A stretch of 64,000 nt of DNA from Modestobacter sp. L9-4 (GTDB lineage: Bacteria; Actinomycetota; Actinomycetes; Mycobacteriales; Geodermatophilaceae), in contig NZ_CP077800.1 in NCBI RefSeq assembly GCF_019112525.1, forward strand, positions 2,976,001-3,040,000, read 5' to 3'. Shown here in pieces: positions 1 to 7,775 of this stretch. The notes under the pieces are model-generated. The model ran no database searches, was not told the DNA's origin, and worked only from the letters and a program-made list of their open reading frames with translations. Both the position numbers and the translations under genes were made by a program. Position 1 is the stretch's first letter; each line of letters begins with the position of its first letter.

Positions 1-1
1 C

Positions 2-235
2 CCCTCGCTGCCCGAGGACGTGCGGGCGCAGCTGCTGCACCACCTGGGCGTGGGCCGCTCCGGCGTCCGCGCGGCCAGGGGCGACGAGGCCGCGGTGGCC
101 GCTGCCCGGGCGCGGACGCAACTGGCCAAGACCGGACTGGGGGAGCGCGGCACCGCCTGGTGGGACCAGTCCCCGGACGAGCGGCAGGCCCGCTGGGAGT
201 CGGCGCTGGAGCAGCTGGACGCCCTCGGCGGTTGA
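2..235 (+). CDS. C-terminal end of an unrecognised gene (partial)
   Basis: The reading frame is open to the left edge and ends in TGA; 77 residues are visible. The product is hydrophilic and Ala/Arg rich, without cysteines or membrane segments, and contains a WWDQSPDERQARW stretch near its end. I do not recognise the family. The stop lies 31 nt before the next ATG, which has its own ribosome site, so co-transcription with the glycosylase gene is possible but unproven. Confidence 0.6.
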   Translation, partial: PSLPEDVRAQLLHHLGVGRSGVRAARGDEAAVAAARARTQLAKTGLGERGTAWWDQSPDERQARWESALEQLDALGG

Positions 236-266
236 CCGTCGCCCGGCGCGGGCAGGAGGTCCGGCG

Positions 267-1181
267 ATGCAGACCTTCCTCCCGGTGCAGGACTTCACCG
301 AGTCCGCCCGGCTCCTCGACAACCCCCGCCTCGGCAAGCAGCGCGTGGAGTGCCTCCAGGTGCTGCGCGCCCTGGAGCTGCCCGACTACGGCTGGGCCAA
401 CCACCCCGTCGTCATCATGTGGCGCGGGTACACCGCCGGCCTGGTCGTCTACTCGCTGGCCATGGTGCGGGTCTGGAAGGAGCGCGGCTTCGCCGACTCC
501 ACCGAGGCGCTGATCTCCGAGTTCGCCCCCGACGCCGCCGCGATGACCCAGGCCGAGGCCGCGGAGGCCGGGCTGCTGCCGAGCTGGGTGGGCGACGCCG
601 AGCTGCACCTGTCGCACCGGTCGAACCTGGTCGCCAAGGACCCGGAGTTCTACCGGTCGAGGTTCCCCGAGGACCCCGACGACCTGCCCTACAAGTGGCC
701 CGGCGCGGACGACGTCCCGCCCGCCCCCGCGCCGGAGGGCGTGCCGGTGTGGGTCGTGCGTCCGCGGGCGCACAACGAGCTGGGCGCCGCGCTGTTCGGC
801 GGGCTCGTCGGGCTGGGCACCCAGTCCGGCATCGACGTCGACGCCACCGGGCAGTCGCCGGCCGAGCTGCGCGCACTGTCCAAGGAGCTGTCCGGCAAGC
901 GCCCGGCCAAGGACTTGCGCCAGCTCACCGCCTTCCTCGACGAGGTCGCCCCCGGTGACCTGGTCGGCCTGCCGATCGAGGTGGGCGCCGGGCTGCTGCT
1001 GGGCCGGGTGGTGGGCGACTACTCCTTCCACGGCCGCGAGCTGCTGCCGCACCGCCGTCCGGCCCGGTTCGAGGCGGTCGTGCCCCGGTCGGCCGCACGC
1101 CCACCGGCGACGCTGCAGGACCCGCGGGCGCTCTTCCGGATCACCCTCGACCCGGACGCCGTCCCGCCCGGCCTGCGCTGA
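267..1181 (+). CDS. MSMEG_6728/Pyr_excise family DNA glycosylase-like protein with C-terminal PUA/EVE-like domain
   Basis: Residues 1-150 resemble the MSMEG_6728 family (pyrimidine-dimer DNA glycosylase-like, Pyr_excise). The start MQTFLPVQDF, the RLGKQRVE motif around residue 20 and the YGWANHPVVIMW stretch are typical. Residues 157-300 look like the PUA/EVE-like domain seen at the N-terminus of some restriction and modified-base-sensing proteins: a strand VWVVRP, then GLVGLGTQSGIDV, FLDEVAPGDLVGLP and GRVVGDYSF. The combination suggests recognition or repair of damaged or modified bases; this is inferred. The ATG has an AGGAGG ribosome site 7 nt upstream. The second-domain assignment is less certain than the first. 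Confidence 0.75.
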   Translation: MQTFLPVQDFTESARLLDNPRLGKQRVECLQVLRALELPDYGWANHPVVIMWRGYTAGLVVYSLAMVRVWKERGFADSTEALISEFAPDAAAMTQAEAAEAGLLPSWVGDAELHLSHRSNLVAKDPEFYRSRFPEDPDDLPYKWPGADDVPPAPAPEGVPVWVVRPRAHNELGAALFGGLVGLGTQSGIDVDATGQSPAELRALSKELSGKRPAKDLRQLTAFLDEVAPGDLVGLPIEVGAGLLLGRVVGDYSFHGRELLPHRRPARFEAVVPRSAARPPATLQDPRALFRITLDPDAVPPGLR

Positions 1182-1232
1182 CCGCTCCGCTCATGCCCGA
1201 CCGGGCCGGTCCTCGTCCGGGTCGAGTCGGGG

Positions 1233-1275
1233 CACCGGACGGGGAGCGCGCCGTGACACGGCTCCCCGTCCGGTG
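1233..1275. terminator. Bidirectional terminator hairpin
   Basis: A 15-bp perfect inverted repeat (1233-1247 with 1261-1275) and 13-nt loop lie between two convergent genes. No strong U-tract follows, as is usual in high-GC actinobacteria. Confidence 0.65.
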
Positions 1276-1282
1276 GAGCGGC

Positions 1283-2146
1283 TCAGCCCAGGCCGGCGGC
1301 GACCTCGTCGACAGCGGCGCGCAGACGCTCGCGGGCAGTGGGCAGGTCGGCCGGCTCGCGAGCGGCGTGCACCAGCCACCAGGCGCCGGCGTGCAGGGCC
1401 CGCAGCCAGCTGAACGGGGCCAGTGCCTCCTCGTCCACCGGGTGCGGCATCGCGTCGAGCGCCGCCCGGCCGTCGAGCCGCGACGTCCTCCGCAGGCACG
1501 CGAGGTCCCAGCCGACCGGCCCGCGGCAGGTGTCCTCGAGATCGGCCCAGACCCAGCCGGCCGCCGTGCGCAGCAGGTTGCCGGGGTGGGCGTCGCCGTG
1601 CAGCGGCTGGACGGGGCCGGTGAGCAGCGGGCGCAACCGGTCGGTCAGCTCGCCGACCCTGGTCACCAGCGCCGGGTCGGCGCCCAGTCGGGCGCCGGTG
1701 CGGACGAACTCGGCGAGGTCGTCCAGCGGGGTGTCCAGCGGCTCCCCGGTCCAGCCGGGGTCGACCTCGGCCAGCGCCGCCAGCAGGTCGGCGAGGGTGC
1801 GCCCGGCGAGGTCGGCCGTGGGCCGCTCGGGCAGCACCTCGACCCACCGCCAGAAGGTGGTGCTGAGGCCGTCCTCGGTGTGCGGACCCGGCGGCAGCAG
1901 GTCGGTCGGCGGCATGACCGGTGCCCCGGCCGACCGCAGGGCCGCGGCCAGCTGCAGGTCGCGGCGCTGGTGGCGGGCAGCGTCGGGCCGCAGCAGCCGC
2001 ACGTGGGTCGCGACCCGGGCCACGACCGGCGCCGGCCGCAGGTGGACCACCACGTTGACGCCGGCGCTGAGCACCACCGGGTCGTCGACGGCCAGCCCGG
2101 AGGCGCGGGCGACGGCGACCGCTGCGGCGACCGCCCGCCGGCTCAC
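1283..2146 (-). CDS. Aminoglycoside phosphotransferase (APH) family protein
   Basis: The 287-residue product has the kinase-like catalytic loop LHGDAHPGNLL followed by WADLEDTCRGPVGWDLA, the HGDxHxxN and DxxD pattern of the APH/choline-kinase superfamily. Such proteins phosphorylate small molecules; the substrate cannot be read from sequence and antibiotic resistance should not be assumed. The GTG start overlaps the TGA of the upstream VOC gene (GTGTGA), so the two are translationally coupled. Convergent with the glycosylase gene. Confidence 0.8.
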   Translation of the reverse strand: MSRRAVAAAVAVARASGLAVDDPVVLSAGVNVVVHLRPAPVVARVATHVRLLRPDAARHQRRDLQLAAALRSAGAPVMPPTDLLPPGPHTEDGLSTTFWRWVEVLPERPTADLAGRTLADLLAALAEVDPGWTGEPLDTPLDDLAEFVRTGARLGADPALVTRVGELTDRLRPLLTGPVQPLHGDAHPGNLLRTAAGWVWADLEDTCRGPVGWDLACLRRTSRLDGRAALDAMPHPVDEEALAPFSWLRALHAGAWWLVHAAREPADLPTARERLRAAVDEVAAGLG

Positions 2147-2502
2147 ACGGCGTCCCAGACGAAGCAGAACGGGTGCCCGACCGGGTCGGCGTAGACGCGG
2201 AAGTCCCCTCCGCCGCCGGGCAGCCGGCGGGCGCCGAGGGCGAGCACCTTCGGCTCGGCCTCCGCCACGTCGGCCACCCGGATGTCGAGGTGGAACTGCT
2301 GCGGGTGGTCGGGGTCGGGCCACTGGGGCACCTGCAGGTCGGGGGCCTGCTGGAAGGCGATCCGGTAGCCGGCGCCGGTGACGACCACCCAGTCGTCGCC
2401 GGGGGAGCCCTTCACCTCCATCCCGAGCACCTCGGCGTAGAAGCACGCCAGGGCGTGGGCGTCGGGGGCGTCGATGACGATGGAGTGCAGCTGACCGATC
2501 AT
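2143..2502 (-). CDS. VOC (glyoxalase/bleomycin-resistance) family protein
   Basis: The 119-residue single-domain protein begins MIGQLHSIVIDAPD and shows the VOC pattern: ACFYAEVLGMEV near residue 20, QQFHLDIRVADV near 75, and VYADPVGHPFCFVWD at the end. Members bind small ligands or metal ions; the exact role is unknown. The ATG follows a GAAGAT box by 6 nt, so the transcript may be leaderless. It is first in a two-gene operon with the APH-like gene. Confidence 0.8.
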   Translation of the reverse strand: MIGQLHSIVIDAPDAHALACFYAEVLGMEVKGSPGDDWVVVTGAGYRIAFQQAPDLQVPQWPDPDHPQQFHLDIRVADVAEAEPKVLALGARRLPGGGGDFRVYADPVGHPFCFVWDAV

Positions 2503-2588
2503 GCGGCCATCTTCGCGGCAGCCCTCCGGCGGCGACAACGGACGACCCCGGGCGCCGCGCAGCACCGGCCGTGTCGCACGATCAGCGC

Positions 2589-3146
2589 ATGGCCGCACCG
2601 CACCCCGCCCCCCAGCTCGGCACGCTGACCTGGCTGCCGGCCGCCGAGCACCGGCACCTGCTGGGTGCCCCGGTCGCGGCCGCGGTCGCGGGGCTCACCG
2701 GCCCGGCCTGGGTCGCCGAGATCGACGACACCGCCGCCGACACCGCCGCGTTCACCGACACCTACGAGGTGCCGCTGGCTGCCTCGGCCAACTGCGTGGT
2801 CGTCGCCGCGCGCCGGGCCGGGGAGACCACGCTGGCCGCCTGCCTGGTGCTGGCCACCACCCGTGCCGACGTCAACGGCCTGGTCCGCCGGCACCTGGGC
2901 GCCCGCAAGGCCTCGTTCGCCCCGCAGGACGTCGCGGTCGCCGAGAGTGGCATGGCGTACGGCGGCATCACGCCGGTCGGGCTGCCGGCGTCCTGGCCGG
3001 TGCTGGTCGACGCCGCGGTCGCCGCGAGCGAGTGGCTCGTGATCGGTTCCGGGACCCGGGGCAGCAAGCTGGCCGTGCCGGGCTCGGTGCTCGCCGCGCT
3101 CCCCGGCGCCGAGGTGCTCGAGGGCCTCGGTCAGCCGCTGGACTGA
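2589..3146 (+). CDS. YbaK/EbsC family aminoacyl-tRNA editing protein
   Basis: The 185-residue product resembles the YbaK/ProX deacylases that hydrolyse mischarged tRNA. Visible segments are a conserved core (ANCVVVAARRAGE), the KASFAPQDVAVAESGMAYGGITPVG stretch (residues about 104-128, containing the family's GGITPVG motif), and IGSGTRGSKLAVPGSVL near the end. I chose the ATG because a CACGAT -10-like box sits 6 nt upstream, a leaderless arrangement; a GTG six codons earlier lacks a ribosome site. Confidence 0.85.
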   Translation: MAAPHPAPQLGTLTWLPAAEHRHLLGAPVAAAVAGLTGPAWVAEIDDTAADTAAFTDTYEVPLAASANCVVVAARRAGETTLAACLVLATTRADVNGLVRRHLGARKASFAPQDVAVAESGMAYGGITPVGLPASWPVLVDAAVAASEWLVIGSGTRGSKLAVPGSVLAALPGAEVLEGLGQPLD

Positions 3147-3172
3147 CCGGCTCCCCGCCTACGCTCGGCAGC

Positions 3173-3328
3173 GTGTCCGCACCGCAGCAGCCCGCCGACG
3201 ACACCCCTCGACGTCCCGTCCGGGCACCCGACGACAGCGACGTCGGCTGGGGCGACCGGCCCACCGACCCTGATGACGACGACCGCCGCTACCTCGAGGA
3301 CCGGCCCCCGCACTGGGGCAGCGACTGA
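3173..3328 (+). CDS. Small acidic hypothetical protein (51 aa)
   Basis: The product is short, charged and probably disordered, with the motif SDVGWGDRPTDPDDDDRR followed by YLEDRPPHWGSD. I recall similar short Asp-rich C-termini from actinobacterial hypothetical proteins, but know no function. Support for coding is the G/C third-position bias and the placement of its GTG exactly 7 nt after a TACGCT -10-like box (3160-3165), giving a leaderless start. Confidence 0.65.
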   Translation: MSAPQQPADDTPRRPVRAPDDSDVGWGDRPTDPDDDDRRYLEDRPPHWGSD

Positions 3329-3390
3329 CGGCCCTGCTGCAGGGGCCCGCGCCGAGCTCGCGAGGCGTGGGGGGCAGCGGGGTCCTTCCA

Positions 3391-3831
3391 CTACGGGCGG
3401 GGGAACTCCCCGGTGTGGGCGTGCCGGCCGCCCTCGTCCACCACCGCGTCGAGGCCCTGCTGGGCGCGGAGCAGGTCACGGATCTCGGCCAGCAGCTCGA
3501 CCTGGGTCGGGGCGACCGGGCCGGCCTCCTCGCCTCGCCTGCGCCGCTCGACGACGATCTTCATCGGCACGACCACCACGAAGTAGATGACCGCCGCGGT
3601 GATCACGAACGTGATGACCTGGTTGACGAACGCGCCCCAGGTGAAGTGCTGCTGGTCGATGACGAACTCGCCGCCGGTCGGACCGCCACCGCTGACCAGG
3701 GCGATCAGCGGCCGCAGGAACGACTCGGTGAACGAGCTGACCACCGCGGTGAACGCGGCGCCGATGACCACCGCCACCGCCAGGTCGACGACGTTCCCGC
3801 GCAGCAGGAAGTCCTTGAAGCCCTTGAGCAC
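3391..3831 (-). CDS. mscL: Large-conductance mechanosensitive channel MscL
   Basis: The 146-residue inner-membrane protein opens under membrane tension to release solutes on hypo-osmotic shock. It begins MLKGFKDFLLRGNVVDLAVAV, the classic MscL N-terminal helix and TM1 start. TM1 spans about residues 14-45, an extracellular loop follows (GGPTGGEFVIDQQHFTWG), and TM2 is about 69-92. A basic RRRRGEEA stretch and a cytoplasmic helix (VELLAEIRDLLR) follow. It lies 39 bp downstream of the SAF-domain gene on the same strand, matching its usual actinobacterial neighbourhood. Confidence 0.95.
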   Translation of the reverse strand: MLKGFKDFLLRGNVVDLAVAVVIGAAFTAVVSSFTESFLRPLIALVSGGGPTGGEFVIDQQHFTWGAFVNQVITFVITAAVIYFVVVVPMKIVVERRRRGEEAGPVAPTQVELLAEIRDLLRAQQGLDAVVDEGGRHAHTGEFPRP

Positions 3832-3870
3832 GTCGGCACCTCTCCAGTCGCCGGGCGGACCGCCCGGGGG

Positions 3871-4569
3871 TCACGGCGCGCCGAGGGTAACGGTGAGCGT
3901 GGCCGAGGCCGCGGCGGCCGCCAGCCGCCCCGCGGTGTCCGGCGAGACGGCCAGCACGAGCAGCCCGTCCGTCCCGTCGTCGTCCTCCGGCGCAGGGGTC
4001 GGGGCCGCCAGCACGAGGGCGCCGGCGGCGACCACCTGCACGGTGTGGGCGGGCGTGCTGCCGGCCTTCGCGCCGTCAGCCTGCTCGGAGCCGGTCGGCA
4101 CGGGGTCGGCCGGCACGGGGGCGGTGTCGCCGGCGGCCAGGACGTCGACCCGGTCGCCGGCCCGCAGCAGGGTCGCCACCGCCAGGTCGGCCAGCCGGAC
4201 CGGCGCGGCCACCTGACCGGTCGGCACCGCCGCCCACAGCCCCGGGCCGACGACGCGCACGTCGGTGACCGGCTCGCCGGCCCGCAGCGGCGACGCCAGC
4301 ACGGCGCCGGTCAGCTGCGGCACGTCGGTGACCACCCCGGCCGGAGCCGAGTCGGCGGGGACCAGCGCGACCGCCAGGTCGGCGGCGGTCAGCGCCGCTC
4401 CGGCGGCGAGGTCGGCCGCCGCGACGACCACCGGGACGGTCGTGGGAGCAGAGCCGGCCGCAGGGGGCGGGGGCCGCAGCGCCAGGACCAGCGCCAGGCA
4501 GACGAGCAGGCCGGCGACCACCTGCCGGAGCAGGTGCACCGGGGAGCGGGGGCGGCGGAGACGGGGCAC
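3871..4569 (-). CDS. SAF-domain (CpaB/RcpC-like) membrane-anchored protein
   Basis: The 232-residue product has a basic N-terminus, one membrane segment at about 12-32 (LLRQVVAGLLVCLALVLAL), a Pro-rich spacer, and a SAF domain from about 45 to 105 with VPVVVAAADLAAGAALTAADL and SPLRAGEPVTD. The rest resembles the RcpC/CpaB extension (LLRAGDRVDVLA). CpaB proteins assist Flp pilus assembly, but no pilus genes are nearby, so the role here is unknown. It sits between the FmdB-like gene and mscL on one strand. Confidence 0.8.
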   Translation of the reverse strand: MPRLRRPRSPVHLLRQVVAGLLVCLALVLALRPPPPAAGSAPTTVPVVVAAADLAAGAALTAADLAVALVPADSAPAGVVTDVPQLTGAVLASPLRAGEPVTDVRVVGPGLWAAVPTGQVAAPVRLADLAVATLLRAGDRVDVLAAGDTAPVPADPVPTGSEQADGAKAGSTPAHTVQVVAAGALVLAAPTPAPEDDDGTDGLLVLAVSPDTAGRLAAAAASATLTVTLGAP

Positions 4570-4675
4570 GCCACGATGCTCGGCGGCCCGCCCGGCGCCG
4601 TCCCGGTCCTGTGACGGACTGTGGACGGCGGGCCCGGGTGTGGACGGTCGGCAGCACGCCGCCGCCGTCCGTGGA

Positions 4676-4999
4676 TCAGCTGGAGCTGCTGCTGCCCGAC
4701 GAGGAGGGCTTGGCGGCCGGGGCCGACGAGCTGGAGGACTCCTTGCTGCCGCTGGTCGAGGCAGCGGGCTTGGCGGCCTCCTTCGCCGGGGCCGGTGCGC
4801 TGGAGGCGCTCTCGGCCTTGCGGCTGTCGGTGCGGTAGAAGCCCGAGCCCTTGAACACGACGCCGACCGAGCCGTACACCTTGCGCACGGGGGACCCGTC
4901 CTGCGGGCAGGTGGTCACCGCGGGGTCGGTGAACGACTGCACGACCTCGAACTCGTGCTTGCCCTCGGGGTTGGAGCAGACGTACTGGTACGTGGGCAC
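4676..4999 (-). CDS. FmdB/Ruc-family small protein with altered zinc-ribbon
   Basis: The 107-residue product starts PTYQYVC and contains VGVVFKGSGFYRTDSRK, the hallmark of the actinobacterial FmdB family that includes M. tuberculosis Rv0991c (Ruc), a redox-regulated chaperone. Residues from about 60 on are a Ser/Ala/Lys low-complexity tail ending in a serine run. Only two ribbon cysteines remain, C8 and C31; the partners expected near positions 11 and 34 are absent (CSNPEGKH, CPQDGS), leaving H15 and D34 as possible ligands. GTG start with GAGGAG upstream. Located next to SAF/mscL as in mycobacteria. Confidence 0.85.
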   Translation of the reverse strand: MPTYQYVCSNPEGKHEFEVVQSFTDPAVTTCPQDGSPVRKVYGSVGVVFKGSGFYRTDSRKAESASSAPAPAKEAAKPAASTSGSKESSSSSAPAAKPSSSGSSSSS

Positions 5000-5200
5000 G
5001 GTGCTGCGAGCTCCTCGATCCGGACCGGTCCGGAGCTGGCACTCTGCTCCGGCGACTGCCAATGATGCGCCGTGCGCCCGCCCGCCGTCCACGCCGGTCG
5101 GCGAGGGTCACATCTGCGTCACCCGGGGGTGCGGCCCGGACCGCGCGCCCGGCGGGGGAGCGGACGTGTCGGGTGGGCATCCGATGGGCACCGGTCGTCC

Positions 5201-5281
5201 GTGACCGTGTGTGACACGACCGAGTTCCGGCGCGACCTCGCCCGGCTGACGGTGACCACCGACCGCCTCCTCGCCCGATGA
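5201..5281 (+). CDS. Possible 26-residue ORF coupled to the GAF-ANTAR gene
   Basis: A frame beginning GTG ACC GTG and ending CGA TGA shows almost uniformly G/C third positions and overlaps the next gene by ATGA. The peptide ends RLTVTTDRLLAR. It could be a leader peptide that couples translation, or chance coding bias. No clear ribosome site or -10 box decides the start. Confidence 0.3.
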   Translation: MTVCDTTEFRRDLARLTVTTDRLLAR

Positions 5282-6009
5282 CGCTCCTCGACGACTTCCA
5301 CGCCGCCCTGGCCTCGGCGTCGGGTGACCTGCCGCGGCCGGAGCTGCTGGCCGAGGGGCTGGCGCACGCCTGCGTCCAGGTGCTGCCCGTGGACGGCGCC
5401 GGCATCAGCCTGCTGATCGCCGAGCGCAGGATGCCCCTGGGCGCCAGCGGCCCCGACGCCACGGAGGCCGAACGGCTGCAGTTCACGGTGGGCGAGGGCC
5501 CGTGCCTGAGCGCCCACGCCGAGCAGGGGCCGGTGGTGGCCGACGAGGCGGCCATCTGCTCCCGCTGGCCGGGCTACCACGACGCGCTGGTGGCCCGCAC
5601 CCCGATCCGGGGGGTCATCTCCCTGCCGCTGCGCGACTCGACGCGGGGCATCGGCGCGCTCGACCTCTACGTCGCCCCGCCACGGACCGTCCGCGCGCTC
5701 AGCCTGTCCGACGCCCTGGTCGTCAGCAACGAGGTCTCGACCTGCCTGCAGATCCAGGACCAGCTCATGCGGCACCGGGACGACGGCCCGGCCTGGCAGC
5801 ACGCTCCGGCAGCCGGACGGCGTTCGGCGGTCTGGCAGGCCGTCGGCATGGTGCACGACGCCCTCGGCGTCGGGGTGCCCGAGTCGCTGGCCCTGCTGCG
5901 GGCCCGGGCCTTCGCCGACGACTCGACCGTCGACCACCTCGCCGCCCAGCTCCTGGCCCACGCCGTGGCCGCCGACGAGCTGGCCCTGGACCCCGACACC
6001 ACCCGCTGA
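5278..6009 (+). CDS. GAF and ANTAR domain regulator
   Basis: The 243-residue cytoplasmic protein has a GAF domain from about 15 to 160 (VDGAGISLLIAE, VGEGPCLSAHAEQGPVVADE, LPLRDSTRGIGALDLY). An ANTAR-like helical domain follows at about 178-235 (VWQAVGMVHDALGV, LALLRARAFADD). This architecture is common in actinobacterial signalling and RNA-binding antiterminators. The usual ANTAR segment resembling QAKGML is QAVGMV here, so RNA binding is plausible but not assured. The ATG overlaps the stop of a preceding short frame. The neighbours give no obvious target. Confidence 0.8.
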   Translation: MTLLDDFHAALASASGDLPRPELLAEGLAHACVQVLPVDGAGISLLIAERRMPLGASGPDATEAERLQFTVGEGPCLSAHAEQGPVVADEAAICSRWPGYHDALVARTPIRGVISLPLRDSTRGIGALDLYVAPPRTVRALSLSDALVVSNEVSTCLQIQDQLMRHRDDGPAWQHAPAAGRRSAVWQAVGMVHDALGVGVPESLALLRARAFADDSTVDHLAAQLLAHAVAADELALDPDTTR

Positions 6010-6085
6010 CGGCTCCACCGGTCGGACACCCGCGCACGCACGACGGGTGGCCGCCGGACCCGCCTGCGGGTCGTCGAGGTCTGGC

Positions 6086-7066
6086 TCAGGCCGACCAGGA
6101 GGGGTCCGTGCGCACCCGGTGCACGGCGTCCCCGCTGCTGCCGACGCCGGAGGTCCGGCTGCCCTCGTGCGCCCGGCGCAGCGCGTCCCGGGAACTGGTC
6201 AGCCCACCGGCCGGGTCGGGCACGATGCGGCGGATGCGGTCGTCCTGGGAGTCCATGCTGTTGGGCAGGCTCATGACCAGGTCGGCGGTGAGCTCGCGCG
6301 GCAGCGGCGTCAGCCACGACGCGATCGTGGCGACCAGCCGGGGCGGCACGGGAGGGAACGGCAGCCACAGCCGGCGCAGCCCGGCCTCGGCGGCGTAGGC
6401 CTTGATCAGGTCCGCGTAGGTGGGGTGCTCGCCGTTGGACACGTCGTAGGCGCCGGCGGGCAGGAGGTCGCGGTCGGCGGCGGCGACCAGGTAGTGCAGC
6501 ACGTCGGTGACGGCGATGGGCGACACCGGGTGGTCCATCCAGGTGGGCAGCGGGACCACCGGCACCCGGTCGGCGATGTGGCGCACCAGCTCGTAGGACG
6601 TCGACCCGCCGCCCAGCACGATCGCCGCACGCAGCCACACCAGCTCGATGCCGGCCTGCCCGAGGGCGTCGCCGACGTCGGCACGGCTCTCCAGGTGCGC
6701 GGAGAGCTCCTCCTGCTGGGGCACGAAGCCGCCCAGGTAGACGATCCGGGACACCCCGGCGTCCCGGGCGGCCGAGGCGAACGCCCGCGCGCTGTCCAGG
6801 TCCTGGGTGGCGAAGTCGCCCTCCCCGATGGAGTGCACGAGGAAGTAGGCCACCGACACGTCACCGGCCGCGTCGAACGCCTGCCGGCAGGAGTCTGCGT
6901 CGGAGACGTCCAGCGGCACCTCGGTCACCGAGTCGGGCCAGTCGAAGTCGGCCAGCTTGGCCACGTCGCGCGCGGTCGCGACCACCTGGTGACCGGCGCG
7001 CTCGAGCTGCACGACCAGCCGGGACCCGATGTAGCCGGAGGAACCTGTCACCAGACAACGAGTCAC
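6086..7066 (-). CDS. NAD(P)-binding SDR/NmrA-like oxidoreductase or epimerase
   Basis: The 326-residue product opens with the nucleotide-binding glycine motif CLVTGSSGYIGSRLV, typical of extended or atypical SDRs. It continues with YFLVHSIGEGDF, VYLGGF and a C-terminal substrate region. Similar proteins are annotated as NAD(P)H-binding proteins or epimerases. The canonical YxxxK catalytic pair is not obvious, so it may be an atypical, NmrA-like member. GTG start chosen because it directly precedes the Rossmann strand. Divergent from the MarR gene, which may regulate it. Confidence 0.75.
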   Translation of the reverse strand: MTRCLVTGSSGYIGSRLVVQLERAGHQVVATARDVAKLADFDWPDSVTEVPLDVSDADSCRQAFDAAGDVSVAYFLVHSIGEGDFATQDLDSARAFASAARDAGVSRIVYLGGFVPQQEELSAHLESRADVGDALGQAGIELVWLRAAIVLGGGSTSYELVRHIADRVPVVPLPTWMDHPVSPIAVTDVLHYLVAAADRDLLPAGAYDVSNGEHPTYADLIKAYAAEAGLRRLWLPFPPVPPRLVATIASWLTPLPRELTADLVMSLPNSMDSQDDRIRRIVPDPAGGLTSSRDALRRAHEGSRTSGVGSSGDAVHRVRTDPSWSA

Positions 7067-7249
7067 CCGGGGTGGGTGCCTCCGGCGTGCGCTGCACAAA
7101 CCGGAGGAGACCAGTCCCTCACCGTCACCACCGGCGGACGAGGGCCGGGCGGCACCGCACGCCACCGCGCCGGCCCGTCCCTCTCCCACGTCTGGCGGCC
7201 GGTCGCCGCCCGCACGGGGGTGCCCAGGAGCCGGCGGTACGGTTCCGCC

Positions 7250-7732
7250 GTGGTCCCGCAGTGGCTCGACGAGCAGGAACAGCGCACCTGGCGGGCCTGG
7301 CTCGCCGTCACCGAGCTGCTGCCCCGTGCGCTCGACGCGCAGCTGCAGCGCGACGCCGGCCTCACGCACGCCGCCTACGTGGTGCTGGCGATGCTGTCCG
7401 AGGCGCCCGACCGCAGCCGCCGGATGAGCGACCTGGCCCGGGTGGCCAACCAGTCGCAGAGCCGGCTGTCGCACACCGTGGCCCGGCTGGAGGAGCGCGG
7501 CTGGGTGCGTCGGGAGCGGGCGACCGAGGACCGGCGCGGCAACCTCGCCGTCCTCACCGACGCCGGTGCCGAGGTCGTGTCCCGGGTGGCGCCCGGGCAC
7601 GTCGCCGCGGTGAAGGAGGGGCTGTTCGCCGCGCTCACCCCCGAGCAGACGCAGGGGCTGGAGGTCGCGCTCACGGCCGTCCTCGAGCGGCTGGACCCCG
7701 ACGCGACGCTGCGGGTGCCGAAGGCCGGCTGA
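7250..7732 (+). CDS. MarR-family transcriptional regulator
   Basis: The 160-residue protein has the MarR winged-helix layout: an N-terminal dimerisation helix, helix-turn-helix RMSDLARVANQSQSRLSHTVARLEE at about 64-88, and the wing WVRRERATEDRRGNLAVLTDAG with the conserved DRR. It is divergent from the SDR gene, suggesting control of the 183-bp shared region. The GTG start sits 6 nt after a TACGGT box at 7238-7243, consistent with a leaderless transcript. Confidence 0.88.
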   Translation: MVPQWLDEQEQRTWRAWLAVTELLPRALDAQLQRDAGLTHAAYVVLAMLSEAPDRSRRMSDLARVANQSQSRLSHTVARLEERGWVRRERATEDRRGNLAVLTDAGAEVVSRVAPGHVAAVKEGLFAALTPEQTQGLEVALTAVLERLDPDATLRVPKAG

Positions 7733-7775
7733 CCGGCCGGGAACGAGCACCGCGGGCACGGTGTTGCCGCAGGTG

